Below, in pieces: positions 1 to 7,911 of a stretch of 14,351 nucleotides of DNA. The notes under the pieces are model-generated. The model made no database searches. It had not been told where the DNA came from and saw only the letters and a list, made by a program, of their open reading frames with translations. The DNA is from Candidatus Omnitrophota bacterium (lineage in GTDB: Bacteria > Omnitrophota > Gorgyraeia > Gygaellales > Profunditerraquicolaceae): contig JAPLMA010000107.1 of the NCBI GenBank assembly GCA_026387255.1, forward strand, positions 1 to 14,351, in the 5' to 3' direction. Position numbers and translations under genes: made by a program. Every line of letters starts with the position of its first letter. The stretch's first letter is position 1.

Positions 1-1
1 C

Positions 2-562
2 GGAGGCGGTACTACGGAGATTGCCGTAATTTCACTCTGCGGGACAGTTTTTTCCAAGTCTATTCGTATCGCTGGAGATGAAATGAATGAAGCGGTCATT
101 GAGTATCTTAAGAAAACATATAACCTGATGGTTGGTGAACGTACATCTGAAGATATAAAGATTAAAATCGGTTCCGCTTATCCTTTGGAAGAAGAGATGA
201 GTATGGAGGTAAAAGGCAGGGATTTGGTTGCGGGTTTACCTAAAACTGTTACCATTACTTCTGAGGAAATTCGTGAATCTTTACAGGAACCTTTGCGCGC
301 CATATTAGAAGTTATAAAAATATCTTTAGAGAGAACTCCCCCGGAGTTAGCGGCGGATCTTATTGATCACGGGATTGTGATGGCCGGAGGCGGTTCATTA
401 TTAAGAGGGCTGGATAAATTAATTTCCGAAGAGACAGGCTTGCCCGTGCACATTACTGATGATCCGGTTACTGCGGTTGCCAATGGCACAGGTATTGTGT
501 TGAGTGAAATTCAGTATCTTAAGAAAGTTACCGTATCGGTTAAAACTGAAGTACGCAATTAA
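2..562 (+). CDS. mreB: Rod-shape-determining actin homologue MreB, C-terminal part (5' end outside window)
   Basis: MreB is the bacterial actin that polymerises under the inner membrane and guides lateral wall synthesis. The open frame enters from the left edge, reading GGGTTEIAVISL, which is the phosphate-binding loop region before the second actin subdomain. It ends in a normal MreB C-terminus. Clear family signatures are the RTPPELAADLIDHGIVMAGG stretch, followed by SLLRGLDKLI and the DDPVTAVANGTG segment near the end. About 186 residues are present, so roughly the first 45% of a normal protein of about 340 residues is missing because of the window edge, not through truncation. The internal ATG at 83 is not the real start, because conserved MreB sequence continues upstream in frame. 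It is followed after 20 bp by mreC, the usual gene order. Confidence 0.95.
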   Translation, partial: GGGTTEIAVISLCGTVFSKSIRIAGDEMNEAVIEYLKKTYNLMVGERTSEDIKIKIGSAYPLEEEMSMEVKGRDLVAGLPKTVTITSEEIRESLQEPLRAILEVIKISLERTPPELAADLIDHGIVMAGGGSLLRGLDKLISEETGLPVHITDDPVTAVANGTGIVLSEIQYLKKVTVSVKTEVRN

Positions 563-582
563 ATCTTACCGGATTTTTCAAT

Positions 583-1356
583 GTGTTTAAGTTACCCCGC
601 AAAACCTTAATTAGTTTTATTCTTGTTTCTTGCGCCGTACTTCTAGTATTTAATTCTTTATCCTGTTTTAAAAATCCAACTCTAAAAGTATTTAAACCCC
701 ACCTTTCCATTATTGGCTTGGTTAAACGTGAACTCTCCGGCGTTATTTTTTATCATCATAATATGATGCAAGCTCAGAGATTACAAAACGATGTTAATTT
801 GTTACGTTGGCGCCTGTTTAATTTTCGTGAAGTAGCCCAAGAAAATGTCCGACTTAAAAATCTGCTTAACTTCAAACAGAAATCTCCTTTGCGCCTTGTG
901 GCCGCCCGGGTGATTGGCCGCTCAATTGATAGTTGGTCCTCTAGCGTGATTATTGATAAAGGCAGATATAATGGAATTAAATCTGGGATGGTGGTGATTA
1001 CTCCCAAGGGATTAGTAGGTAGCATAGCAGAAAGTATGGATAATACCAGTAAGGTATTGTTAATTAACGATCCTAATCAAGGTATCTATTGCATCGTACA
1101 GCGCAGTCGGCAAGAAGGATTAGTCAGCGGTACGCTGGGTAGTAATTTAATCATGCGCTATCTTCCGGATGAGGCACAGATTATTGTGGGGGATGTTATT
1201 ATTACTTCGGAGTTAAGCCAGATTTATCCTAAGGGATTGCTTCTGGGGCAAGTGGTGAGTATCGGACGGGAGTTTTCCGGGCTTAATCGTTATGCCCTGG
1301 TTAAGCCGATAGTAGATTTGTCCAGCATTGAAGAGGTGTTGGTGATTATCCCATGA
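583..1356 (+). CDS. mreC: Rod-shape-determining protein MreC
   Basis: MreC is a bitopic inner-membrane protein whose periplasmic domain links MreB filaments to PBP2/RodA. The 257-residue product has a short basic N-terminus, one membrane segment at about residues 8-27, a helical, probably coiled-coil stretch at about 58-98, and then the beta-rich MreC core from about 103 to the end. Core signatures are RVIGRSIDSWSSSVIIDKG followed by NGIKSGMVVI, and LLLGQV near the C-terminus. The length is typical. The start is a GTG at 583; an ATG two bases upstream at 581 is in a different frame and closes quickly. No convincing Shine-Dalgarno site precedes it. Its stop overlaps the mreD start as ATGA, which points to translational coupling. 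Confidence 0.93.
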   Translation: MFKLPRKTLISFILVSCAVLLVFNSLSCFKNPTLKVFKPHLSIIGLVKRELSGVIFYHHNMMQAQRLQNDVNLLRWRLFNFREVAQENVRLKNLLNFKQKSPLRLVAARVIGRSIDSWSSSVIIDKGRYNGIKSGMVVITPKGLVGSIAESMDNTSKVLLINDPNQGIYCIVQRSRQEGLVSGTLGSNLIMRYLPDEAQIIVGDVIITSELSQIYPKGLLLGQVVSIGREFSGLNRYALVKPIVDLSSIEEVLVIIP

Positions 1357-1823
1357 AAAATTTATTATTTTTGTTGACCATAATAATTCTGGCTAGCTTA
1401 GGATTAAACTGGCCGATTTTTTTAAACTTTTTTTATTGTAAGCCGGATCTGCTTTTAATTTTTATGGTGGCCTTAGTTTTTTATACAGATTTTAAGACGG
1501 CTTTGATATTTGGTATTTTAGCCGGGTTGACTAAAGATGTTTTTTTGCCCTGGCAAGTAGCGATAAATACTATTTGTTTTAGTGTCTGGAGCTATTGCGT
1601 ATATCGTCTTGGCCGTCAGATATCTACGGAAGAGAATTATGTGCGGATGGCAGTAGTTTTAGTGGTCGCTTTATTAAATAATTTTATAATTGGCATACAA
1701 AGTGTAGCGACCGGAAATATCATGCCGCCAGGTATTTTTTTACGCAACTTGATCATCGTCAGCATTTATACGAGCCTGCTGTCGCCTTTGGTTTTTAAGC
1801 TCACAAAAAAAATAGCCGCATAG
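1353..1823 (+). CDS. mreD: Rod-shape-determining protein MreD
   Basis: This is a 156-residue, very hydrophobic protein with about five predicted membrane segments, at roughly residues 3-25, 30-45, 48-66, 70-88 and 100-150 (the last covering more than one pass). Size, hydrophobicity and the FYCKPDLLLIFMVALVFYTD region fit MreD, the small integral-membrane partner of MreC. The central GILAGLTKDVFLPWQVAINT segment matches the conserved G-x-x-x-G-L-x-x-D region of the family. It starts inside the mreC stop codon (ATGA) and ends 24 bp before the PBP2 gene. Sequence conservation in MreD is weak, so position in the mreBC-mrdA-rodA order is a large part of the call. Confidence 0.88.
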   Translation: MKNLLFLLTIIILASLGLNWPIFLNFFYCKPDLLLIFMVALVFYTDFKTALIFGILAGLTKDVFLPWQVAINTICFSVWSYCVYRLGRQISTEENYVRMAVVLVVALLNNFIIGIQSVATGNIMPPGIFLRNLIIVSIYTSLLSPLVFKLTKKIAA

Positions 1824-1847
1824 TTACTGAACCATTCAAAAAAAATA

Positions 1848-3563
1848 ATGGAAAGAAAAAGTATTTTAAATTTAATAATTATTATTATGTTTAGCGCATT
1901 AATCATCGGGCTTTGCGACCTGGGGTTATTGCAAGGGGCTAAGTTTCGCCGGCTTAGTGATAGCAACTGTATCCGTCTGATATCTCAAGCCGGCAGTCGA
2001 GGTAATATTTTGGACCGTCATGGTGAGATTATCGTAGATAATAAGATTTCCTATGACGTAATGGTTTTGCCTCAAGATTTAAATCATATTGATCAAGCTT
2101 TAGCTCTGATTAGCCGTATTTTAGGCGTAGAAGTTAAAGTATTAAAGGCGGCATTTAAAAAGAATTTCATCTCCAACAGTGTACCGGTTACCGTGGCGAC
2201 GAATATCAAGCTAAAAGAGGCAATTTCACTCGGAGAGTTTAAGACTGAGCAGCCCAGTATTATTGTTACGCCTAAGCCTTTGCGACATTATCCTTATGGG
2301 CCATTAGCCTGTCATGTGGTGGGTTATGTTAATGAAATTGATCGCTGGCGCCTAACTAAATTAGAAGATTATGGCTATAAGACTAAAGATATCGTTGGGT
2401 TTGGCGGGGTGGAGGAGAAATATGATTATTACTTACGCCAGGAAGAAGGGGGGCTGTCGGTTGAGGTAAATCACCGTGGAAAATTTATGCGTGTTTTAGG
2501 CTTTGAGCCTCCGCGCAATGGCAAAGACGTTACATTAACTCTGGATCTATCGATTCAAAAGATTACCGAAGAAAATTTAAGCGGAAAAAAAGGGAGCGTA
2601 ATTTTAATGGATCCGCTAAGCGGGGAGATTCTGGCTTTAGCTAATTTTCCCAATTTCAATCCCGCAATTTTTGTGGAACAGCGGAGCAAGCTTATTTCTG
2701 GTTTATTCAATGATCCGGATGCGCCATTTCTTAATCGTGCGATTGGGTCAAGTTATCCGTTGGCTTCGGTTTTTAAAATAGTGGTGGCTTCAGCCGGTTT
2801 GGAATTAAAGAAAATAAATCTTTCTACAAGTTTTGTTTGTCAGGGCTCAATCATGGTCGGAGCCAGAAAATTTAGCTGTTGGGATATACACGGCTCTGAG
2901 GATATTTTCCAGGCGATTGCCCATTCTTGTGATGTATTTTTTTATAAGACAGGTTTACTAATCGGCGCGCAGAATATTCATGATTATGCTTTAAAATTAG
3001 GCTTAAGCAGAAATATGGGTTTTGAGCTGGCTGGCGAAACAAGCGGTTTTATTCCATCTCCTTTATGGAGAAAGATTAATAAATTTCAGAATTGGTTTAA
3101 TGGGGATACGGCAAATTTAAGTATTGGTCAGGGGGATTGTCTGGTTACTCCTCTGCAGGCAACTAATCTGTTAGCGGTGTTTGCAAATCGTGGATATTTA
3201 TTAAGCCCTTATATTGTTAAAGCCGTTGGAGGTTTGGATTTTTCTGTCAAAAAGAAGAGAGTTATGGGGGTAGCTTTTAAGAAAAGTACTTTTGAAATTA
3301 TTGTTCAGGGGTTAGCGAAAGTTGTTTCTGATAGCGAGGGGACAGGAAATATTTTATCCACGCTGCCGGTTAAGGTTGCCGGGAAAACTGGTACCGCCCA
3401 GGTATCGCGGGGCGCCACGCATGCCTGGTTTGTAGGTTTTTTCCCGACGGATAAACCTCGGTATGTAATCTGCGTTTTTTTAGAAAATGGCGGGCCAGGC
3501 CATGCCGCCAGCCTGATAGCTAAACAAATTATTGAAGCAATGAATAATCAGGGGTTAATATGA
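1848..3563 (+). CDS. mrdA: Penicillin-binding protein 2, elongasome transpeptidase
   Basis: PBP2 is the class B penicillin-binding protein that cross-links peptidoglycan for RodA during elongation. The 571-residue product has an N-terminal membrane anchor (about 8-29), a pedestal domain with the SRGNILDRHGE motif (about 50-60), and a C-terminal transpeptidase domain from about 245. The three active-site motifs are present: S307-V-F-K310 (nucleophile Ser307), S360-C-D362, and K513-T-G515 in VAGKTGTAQVS. The SxD form of motif 2 is normal for PBP2. The residues just before the nucleophile read YPLAS, where YPPGS is usual, a mild departure. The length is at the short end for the family, with a trimmed pedestal and C-terminus. 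The stop overlaps the rodA start as ATGA, consistent with stoichiometric synthesis of the RodA-PBP2 pair. Confidence 0.94.
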   Translation: MERKSILNLIIIIMFSALIIGLCDLGLLQGAKFRRLSDSNCIRLISQAGSRGNILDRHGEIIVDNKISYDVMVLPQDLNHIDQALALISRILGVEVKVLKAAFKKNFISNSVPVTVATNIKLKEAISLGEFKTEQPSIIVTPKPLRHYPYGPLACHVVGYVNEIDRWRLTKLEDYGYKTKDIVGFGGVEEKYDYYLRQEEGGLSVEVNHRGKFMRVLGFEPPRNGKDVTLTLDLSIQKITEENLSGKKGSVILMDPLSGEILALANFPNFNPAIFVEQRSKLISGLFNDPDAPFLNRAIGSSYPLASVFKIVVASAGLELKKINLSTSFVCQGSIMVGARKFSCWDIHGSEDIFQAIAHSCDVFFYKTGLLIGAQNIHDYALKLGLSRNMGFELAGETSGFIPSPLWRKINKFQNWFNGDTANLSIGQGDCLVTPLQATNLLAVFANRGYLLSPYIVKAVGGLDFSVKKKRVMGVAFKKSTFEIIVQGLAKVVSDSEGTGNILSTLPVKVAGKTGTAQVSRGATHAWFVGFFPTDKPRYVICVFLENGGPGHAASLIAKQIIEAMNNQGLI

Positions 3564-4663
3564 GAAATTCATTTTTTAGGATTTTGATCCTGGCTTTAAT
3601 TATCGCTTGCTTAGGAGTTTTATCTATTTATAGCAGCACTTTTCAGAAAGAAGGTACGCAGTGGCAGGAGATCTACAAACGCCAGATGCTTTGGATAATT
3701 ATCGGGTTGGCCTGTTTCTTTTTTATCTCTAGGTTTAACTATCGTAAACTTTGGGACGCTAACTATTTTATTTATGGGGTGGCGATATTTTTTCTGCTTT
3801 TAGTTTTTGGTTTGGGTGTGATCAGGTTGGGGGCGCAGCGCTGGTTAAGAATAGCCTGGTTTAATTTTCAGCCTTCGGAGTTTGCGAAACTGGCAATTAT
3901 AATATTTTTAGCCAGGTATTTTAGCCGTAAATCTATTGATGATACATCGCTTTTATCGGGTAAATTTGGTATCTTCCAAGGTATAATTTTACCATTTATA
4001 TTCGTGGGGTTGCCGATGTTTTTGATTATTGAGCAGCCGGATCTAGGTAGCGGCTTGATGCTGATGCTGGTTTTTATGGGTTTACTTTATTTGACTAATG
4101 TGCGCATTAAATATATTCTTATTTTGTTGGCAGCATTGATTTTACCTTTGCCTTTTTTCTGGCATTTTCTGCACGATTATCAGAAACAAAGATTGTTAGT
4201 TTTTCTTAACCCGAATATTGATCCTTTAGGTGCCGGCTATACTGTAATTCAATCGCGTATCGCCATTGGTTCCGGTGGGTTCTTCGGTAGAGGTTGGTTG
4301 CACGGCTCGCAGAGTCAATTATATTTTTTACCGGAATCACATACGGATTTTATTTTCGCTACTTTTTCTGAGCAATGGGGGTTTCTTGGTAGTAGTCTGC
4401 TGATTTTGATGTACTATTTAATTGTGCGTCAAGGTTTTATCATTGCGCAAAGGACTCACGATTCATTTGGCAAGTTGCTGGCTTATGGCATATCACTTTT
4501 ATTGACTTTACAGGTATTTATTAATATTGCCATGAATATGGGATTGGCGCCGGTAGTGGGGTTGCCTTTACCGATCATGAGTTATGGTGGTTCTAGCGTG
4601 CTGGTTACTTTTATTGCCTTAGGGATTCTGGTTAATATTGATCGCACGAGAAACGTATTTTAA
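3560..4663 (+). CDS. rodA: RodA, SEDS peptidoglycan glycosyltransferase
   Basis: RodA polymerises glycan strands from lipid II in the inner membrane, working with PBP2. The 367-residue protein is a polytopic SEDS-family member of standard length with about ten membrane segments. Hallmarks are RLGAQRWLRI followed by FQPSEFAKL (about 89-111), EQPDLGSGLML (about 158-168), the large extracellular loop with LNPNIDPLGAGYTVIQSRIA, then FLPESHTDFIFA, and the C-terminal GLPLPIMSYGGSS. Asp263 in HTDFIFA is the position of the essential Asp in characterised RodA proteins. The start is ATG in the ATGA overlap with mrdA, preceded by AGGGG at 3550-3554, a usable ribosome-binding site inside the upstream gene. 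Next comes the radical SAM gene after only 6 bp. Confidence 0.95.
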   Translation: MRNSFFRILILALIIACLGVLSIYSSTFQKEGTQWQEIYKRQMLWIIIGLACFFFISRFNYRKLWDANYFIYGVAIFFLLLVFGLGVIRLGAQRWLRIAWFNFQPSEFAKLAIIIFLARYFSRKSIDDTSLLSGKFGIFQGIILPFIFVGLPMFLIIEQPDLGSGLMLMLVFMGLLYLTNVRIKYILILLAALILPLPFFWHFLHDYQKQRLLVFLNPNIDPLGAGYTVIQSRIAIGSGGFFGRGWLHGSQSQLYFLPESHTDFIFATFSEQWGFLGSSLLILMYYLIVRQGFIIAQRTHDSFGKLLAYGISLLLTLQVFINIAMNMGLAPVVGLPLPIMSYGGSSVLVTFIALGILVNIDRTRNVF

Positions 4664-4669
4664 AAAACT

Positions 4670-6421
4670 ATGATTGAAGATTTGTTTGTTAATGTCCATC
4701 GGCCTGCCCAATATTTGGGTAATGAATGGAATACCGTAAAAAAAGATTTTAATACTTGCGCTGTAAGTTTTGCGTTAGGTTTTCCGGATTTATATGAAAT
4801 CGGGATGAGTAATCTAGGATTGCGGATTATTTACGGGGTTTTAAATAATATGCCCGGCGTGGTTTGTGAGAGATTTTTTGCCCTGGAAGCGGATATGGCA
4901 GACTCTTTAAAAAACGCCAAACGCCGTCTTTTTTCTTGGGAGTCAAACCAAGAACTGGTAAATTTTGATCTGTTAGGGTTCTCGCTGGGGTCTGAATTAA
5001 ACTATACTAATGTTTTAAGTATTTTGGATTTAGCGGGTTTGCCCTTAGTATCTTCATTACGAAATCACCAATACCCATTGGTAATCGCCGGTGGGCCATG
5101 TACGCTTAATCCGGAGCCGATGCATGAGTTTATTGATCTATTTATTATCGGTGAAGCAGAAGAGGCGGTTGTGGAACTTCTGAATTTATACCGTAAACAT
5201 AAGGATGATTATAAAACGGGCAGATTAAGCAAAGAAGATCTTTTAATTGAGTTATCTAAGATTCCAGGTGTTTATGCGCCGTCTCTTTATTTGCCGGAGT
5301 ATGATCTTGGTGGATCTCTGGTGAATTTTTCGCCAAAATTCGCAAGCCTGCCTCTAAAGATAAAAAAACGCATAGTGAGCGATTTTGATGCGGCCTATTT
5401 TCCTTGCAATTGGATCGTGCCTTACGTGCAAACAATCCATGACCGGGTTACTTTAGAAATTATGCGCGGTTGCCCTAATCGTTGCCGTTTTTGCCAAGCC
5501 CGCTCTCAATACTATCCTTTAAGAATAAGAAGTAAGGCAAGAATAATTTCATTGGCTAAGCTTACCCAGGCTTCTAGCGGATACGAAGAATTATCTTTGG
5601 CGGGCTTATCTGTAGGAGATTATCCGGGGATAGAAACTCTGGTGTCCGATTTAACTAATAGTTTTAGCCAGCAGGCGGTTAACTTATCGTTACCTTCATT
5701 AAAAGCCAGCTCTTTACTAGGAAATGTGTCAATGCTTATTGCTAAAATTAAAAAAACCGGATTAACTTTTGCCCCTGAGGCGGGTACTGCCAGATTGCGT
5801 CAGGCGTTGGCTAAAGATTTTTCGGAAGAGGAATTTTTTCAAGCGATTGAGCAGGCATATCGGGCAGGTTATCAGCATTTAAAATTATATTTTTTGATTG
5901 GTTTACCCGATGAGCGGCAAGAAGATCTGCAGGGGATAATTGATTTTGCTCAAAGTGCTTCGGAGGAAAGAAAAAAAATTAACGGCTCTGCCGCACAAAT
6001 TAATATTAGTATTAATCCGTTAATTCCCAAGCCACACACGCCTTTACAATGGCAAAAAATGGATTCCATTGAAGCGATTAAAGAAAAACAAATTTATTTA
6101 AAGAGTCATTGTAAAAACAAAAGGCTTAAATTTAATTTTCATGATTCCCAAATGGGTTTTTTAGAAGGAGTACTTTCCCGCGGAGATAGGTTGTTGGGTA
6201 AGGTTATTTTGTCGGCTTATAAAAAAGGGGCCAGGTTTGATGCCTGGAGTAACCATTTTTCATTTGAAAAGTGGCAGGAAGCATTTTTTGAGTCAGGAAT
6301 CGATCCGTTGAAATATCTTGATGAAAAACCAACTACTGCCTTACTTCCTTGGGATTTTATTGATACGGGAATTGATAAGGAAGACTTGCTGATTGAGTTT
6401 AATAAATCTATTGTCAGATAA
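4670..6421 (+). CDS. B12-binding-like radical SAM protein, TIGR03960-type (function unknown)
   Basis: The 583-residue protein has an N-terminal cobalamin-binding-like region (about 30-190, with GFSLGSELNYTN and IAGGPCTLNPEP) and a radical SAM core from about 255. The [4Fe-4S] motif is C268-x3-C272-x2-C275 within IMRGCPNRCRFCQAR. Further core features are GLTFAPEAGTARLR (about 364-377) and INISINPLIPKPHTPLQW (about 444-461). The C-terminal WDFIDTGIDKEDLL is typical of the family called 'radical SAM family uncharacterized protein' (TIGR03960), from memory of that family. In many genomes the gene lies beside rodA and is followed by, or fused to, a DUF2344 protein and ribonuclease G; here neither follows and the next gene is unrelated. 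The substrate is unknown. There is no recognisable Shine-Dalgarno site, but the 6-bp spacing after rodA suggests cotranscription. Confidence 0.85.
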   Translation: MIEDLFVNVHRPAQYLGNEWNTVKKDFNTCAVSFALGFPDLYEIGMSNLGLRIIYGVLNNMPGVVCERFFALEADMADSLKNAKRRLFSWESNQELVNFDLLGFSLGSELNYTNVLSILDLAGLPLVSSLRNHQYPLVIAGGPCTLNPEPMHEFIDLFIIGEAEEAVVELLNLYRKHKDDYKTGRLSKEDLLIELSKIPGVYAPSLYLPEYDLGGSLVNFSPKFASLPLKIKKRIVSDFDAAYFPCNWIVPYVQTIHDRVTLEIMRGCPNRCRFCQARSQYYPLRIRSKARIISLAKLTQASSGYEELSLAGLSVGDYPGIETLVSDLTNSFSQQAVNLSLPSLKASSLLGNVSMLIAKIKKTGLTFAPEAGTARLRQALAKDFSEEEFFQAIEQAYRAGYQHLKLYFLIGLPDERQEDLQGIIDFAQSASEERKKINGSAAQINISINPLIPKPHTPLQWQKMDSIEAIKEKQIYLKSHCKNKRLKFNFHDSQMGFLEGVLSRGDRLLGKVILSAYKKGARFDAWSNHFSFEKWQEAFFESGIDPLKYLDEKPTTALLPWDFIDTGIDKEDLLIEFNKSIVR

Positions 6422-6439
6422 GGAGTTAGGGGGTATAAT
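6411..6439 (+). promoter_or_regulatory. Predicted sigma70-type promoter for the pilus/c-di-GMP operon
   Basis: TTGTCA at 6411-6416 (5 of 6 against TTGACA) and a perfect TATAAT at 6434-6439 are separated by 17 bp, the optimal spacing. The -35 box lies inside the last codons of the radical SAM gene and the -10 box lies just after its stop. Transcription would start near 6446, giving a short leader of about 27 nt to the ATG at 6473. This marks a likely operon boundary between the elongasome genes and the pilus genes. There is no terminator between them, so read-through is also possible. Confidence 0.72.
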
Positions 6440-6464
6440 TATTAACAAGATTATTTAAAATTAT

Positions 6465-6469
6465 GGAGA
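6465..6469 (+). promoter_or_regulatory. Ribosome-binding site GGAGA
   Basis: GGAGA lies 3 nt before the ATG of the GGDEF-like gene, which is rather close, but no other candidate site is present in the short predicted leader. It supports the start at 6473. Confidence 0.5.
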
Positions 6470-6472
6470 ATC

Positions 6473-7894
6473 ATGGATAATCATCCCAACCATTTTTCCT
6501 TAAATTCACGTACGGTTAAGCAAAAGCTGATGGTGGCTTTTCAGCTGATGTCTATTCTACCGTTTTTAGTTTGCGTATATCTGCTTTCCGTTTATATTTT
6601 TTCAAAATCTGGAGTTAAGCTAGATATTATTGTTTATTTGGCAGTGAGCGCATTTTTGGCGATTGTTGGGCTCTTAATCATTAAGGAAGTTTTTGATCGT
6701 TTGACTTCAGTGACTACCGAAGCCAAATTTATTGCTGCCGGAGATATGAGCCGGAACCTGGAGGCAGGGCATAGCGATGAAGTTGGGGAATTGGGTGCCA
6801 TTTTGAATCAACTTACGCAGCGCATTCGTGGTAATATGGATGAGCTTAAAGATTACAGTGAGAAAACAACCCAGATCAATATTGAAATTCAGAAAAAAAT
6901 AATTATTCTTTCTAATTTGATGCAAATTAGTGCACTTATTTCCGGAGGGTCAAAATTTGAGGAAATTTTAAAAATTGCGGTTGAGAAGTCTCGCGCTTTA
7001 GCTAATTCCGAAATCGCGTTTTTACTTTTTAAAAATGAATCCAAGGATTCTTTTTACATGAAAGTGGCAGACGGGATAAAATCAGATTATTTAAGCTCCG
7101 TAGAGATCAATGCTAAAGATGATCTCTATAATAAAGCTTTTAATTTGAACAAGCTTTTGATTTTAGATAAACAGAATTCATTGCAGGATAACCTGACGGT
7201 TGATTTTTTGACTAAATTCCAAGTTAAAAATTGTTTAGCGATGCCTATATTTTTAAGAGGAATGGTCAAAGCGGTATTGGGAATCGCTAATACCCGGGAT
7301 AATTTTTCTTATAATAAAAGCGATATCGAACTGTTGGATATATTTTCTAAACAGATTGCCGTGGCGATTGAAAATGATATTTTAGCGCATCGCGTTGAGA
7401 AATTAGAGATTAAAGATACTCTCACCGGACTCTACAATTATTTTTTTATTCAAAGTCGCTTGCAAGAGGAGATTAATCGAGCAATCATTTATCAGCGTCC
7501 CTGCGCCTTTGTTATTTTTGATATTGATAATTTCAAAAATTACCGCCAAAAGTTTGGATCAATTTGCGCAGAATCAGCGTTAAAGAAAGTTGCGGTTTTG
7601 ATCCGTGATTGTATTTCGGAAGTTGATCGAGCAGGCAGGACGGATGACGATGAATTTTCACTAATCTTGCCGGAAAAGAATAAACGTCAGGCTCAGGAGG
7701 TTGCCGAAGAGATATGTAAAAAAGTACAAGCTTCTTTTTGTACAGATCAGGATAATGGTAAGTGCCTTACTTTTAGCGCGGGGGTTAGCGAGAATCCCCT
7801 TGACGGGGTGCAGGTAGAGCAATTGACGACTAAAGCTAAAGAGTTATTAAAAAAAGCTAAGGCCGGGGGAAAAAATCGAATAGTAGTTTTTTAA
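6473..7894 (+). CDS. Membrane HAMP-GAF protein with degenerate GGDEF domain
   Basis: The 473-residue protein has two membrane helices (about 19-43 and 52-71) with almost no periplasmic loop, then a HAMP domain (about 72-125, ending DEVGELGAILNQL), a signalling helix, a GAF domain (about 155-300) and a GGDEF fold (about 310-473). The fold is clear from KDTLTGLYN and from FDIDNFK with the metal-ligand position D350. The signature is D391-D-D-E-F395, not GGDEF. The guanine-contact positions equivalent to PleD N335 and D344 are R358 and E367, and the RxxD inhibitory site reads SEVD. Diguanylate cyclase activity is therefore unlikely; a receptor or scaffold role is more plausible. It is first in the predicted pilus operon. 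With no periplasmic sensor loop, input probably comes through GAF or the membrane. Confidence 0.9.
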   Translation: MDNHPNHFSLNSRTVKQKLMVAFQLMSILPFLVCVYLLSVYIFSKSGVKLDIIVYLAVSAFLAIVGLLIIKEVFDRLTSVTTEAKFIAAGDMSRNLEAGHSDEVGELGAILNQLTQRIRGNMDELKDYSEKTTQINIEIQKKIIILSNLMQISALISGGSKFEEILKIAVEKSRALANSEIAFLLFKNESKDSFYMKVADGIKSDYLSSVEINAKDDLYNKAFNLNKLLILDKQNSLQDNLTVDFLTKFQVKNCLAMPIFLRGMVKAVLGIANTRDNFSYNKSDIELLDIFSKQIAVAIENDILAHRVEKLEIKDTLTGLYNYFFIQSRLQEEINRAIIYQRPCAFVIFDIDNFKNYRQKFGSICAESALKKVAVLIRDCISEVDRAGRTDDDEFSLILPEKNKRQAQEVAEEICKKVQASFCTDQDNGKCLTFSAGVSENPLDGVQVEQLTTKAKELLKKAKAGGKNRIVVF

Positions 7895-7896
7895 GT

Positions 7897-7901
7897 GGAG
7901 G
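7897..7901 (+). promoter_or_regulatory. Shine-Dalgarno site deciding the start of the MshEN gene
   Basis: GGAGG, the strongest such site in the window, lies only 1 nt before the in-frame TTG at 7903 but 10 nt before the GTG at 7912. The spacing favours GTG 7912 as the start. Confidence 0.6.
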
Positions 7902-7911
7902 ATTGGCCAGC

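Noticed and set aside
581..583. ATG at 581 as start of mreC
   Set aside because: It is out of frame with the MreC coding sequence; the GTG at 583 is in frame.
2925..2933. SCD in place of SxN as a defect in PBP2
   Set aside because: An Asp at the third position of this motif is usual in PBP2-class enzymes, so it does not indicate inactivation.
7903..7911. TTG at 7903 as start of the MshEN-domain gene
   Set aside because: The GGAGG site ends 1 nt before it, too close for initiation. GTG at 7912 has workable spacing, and the domain begins after it.
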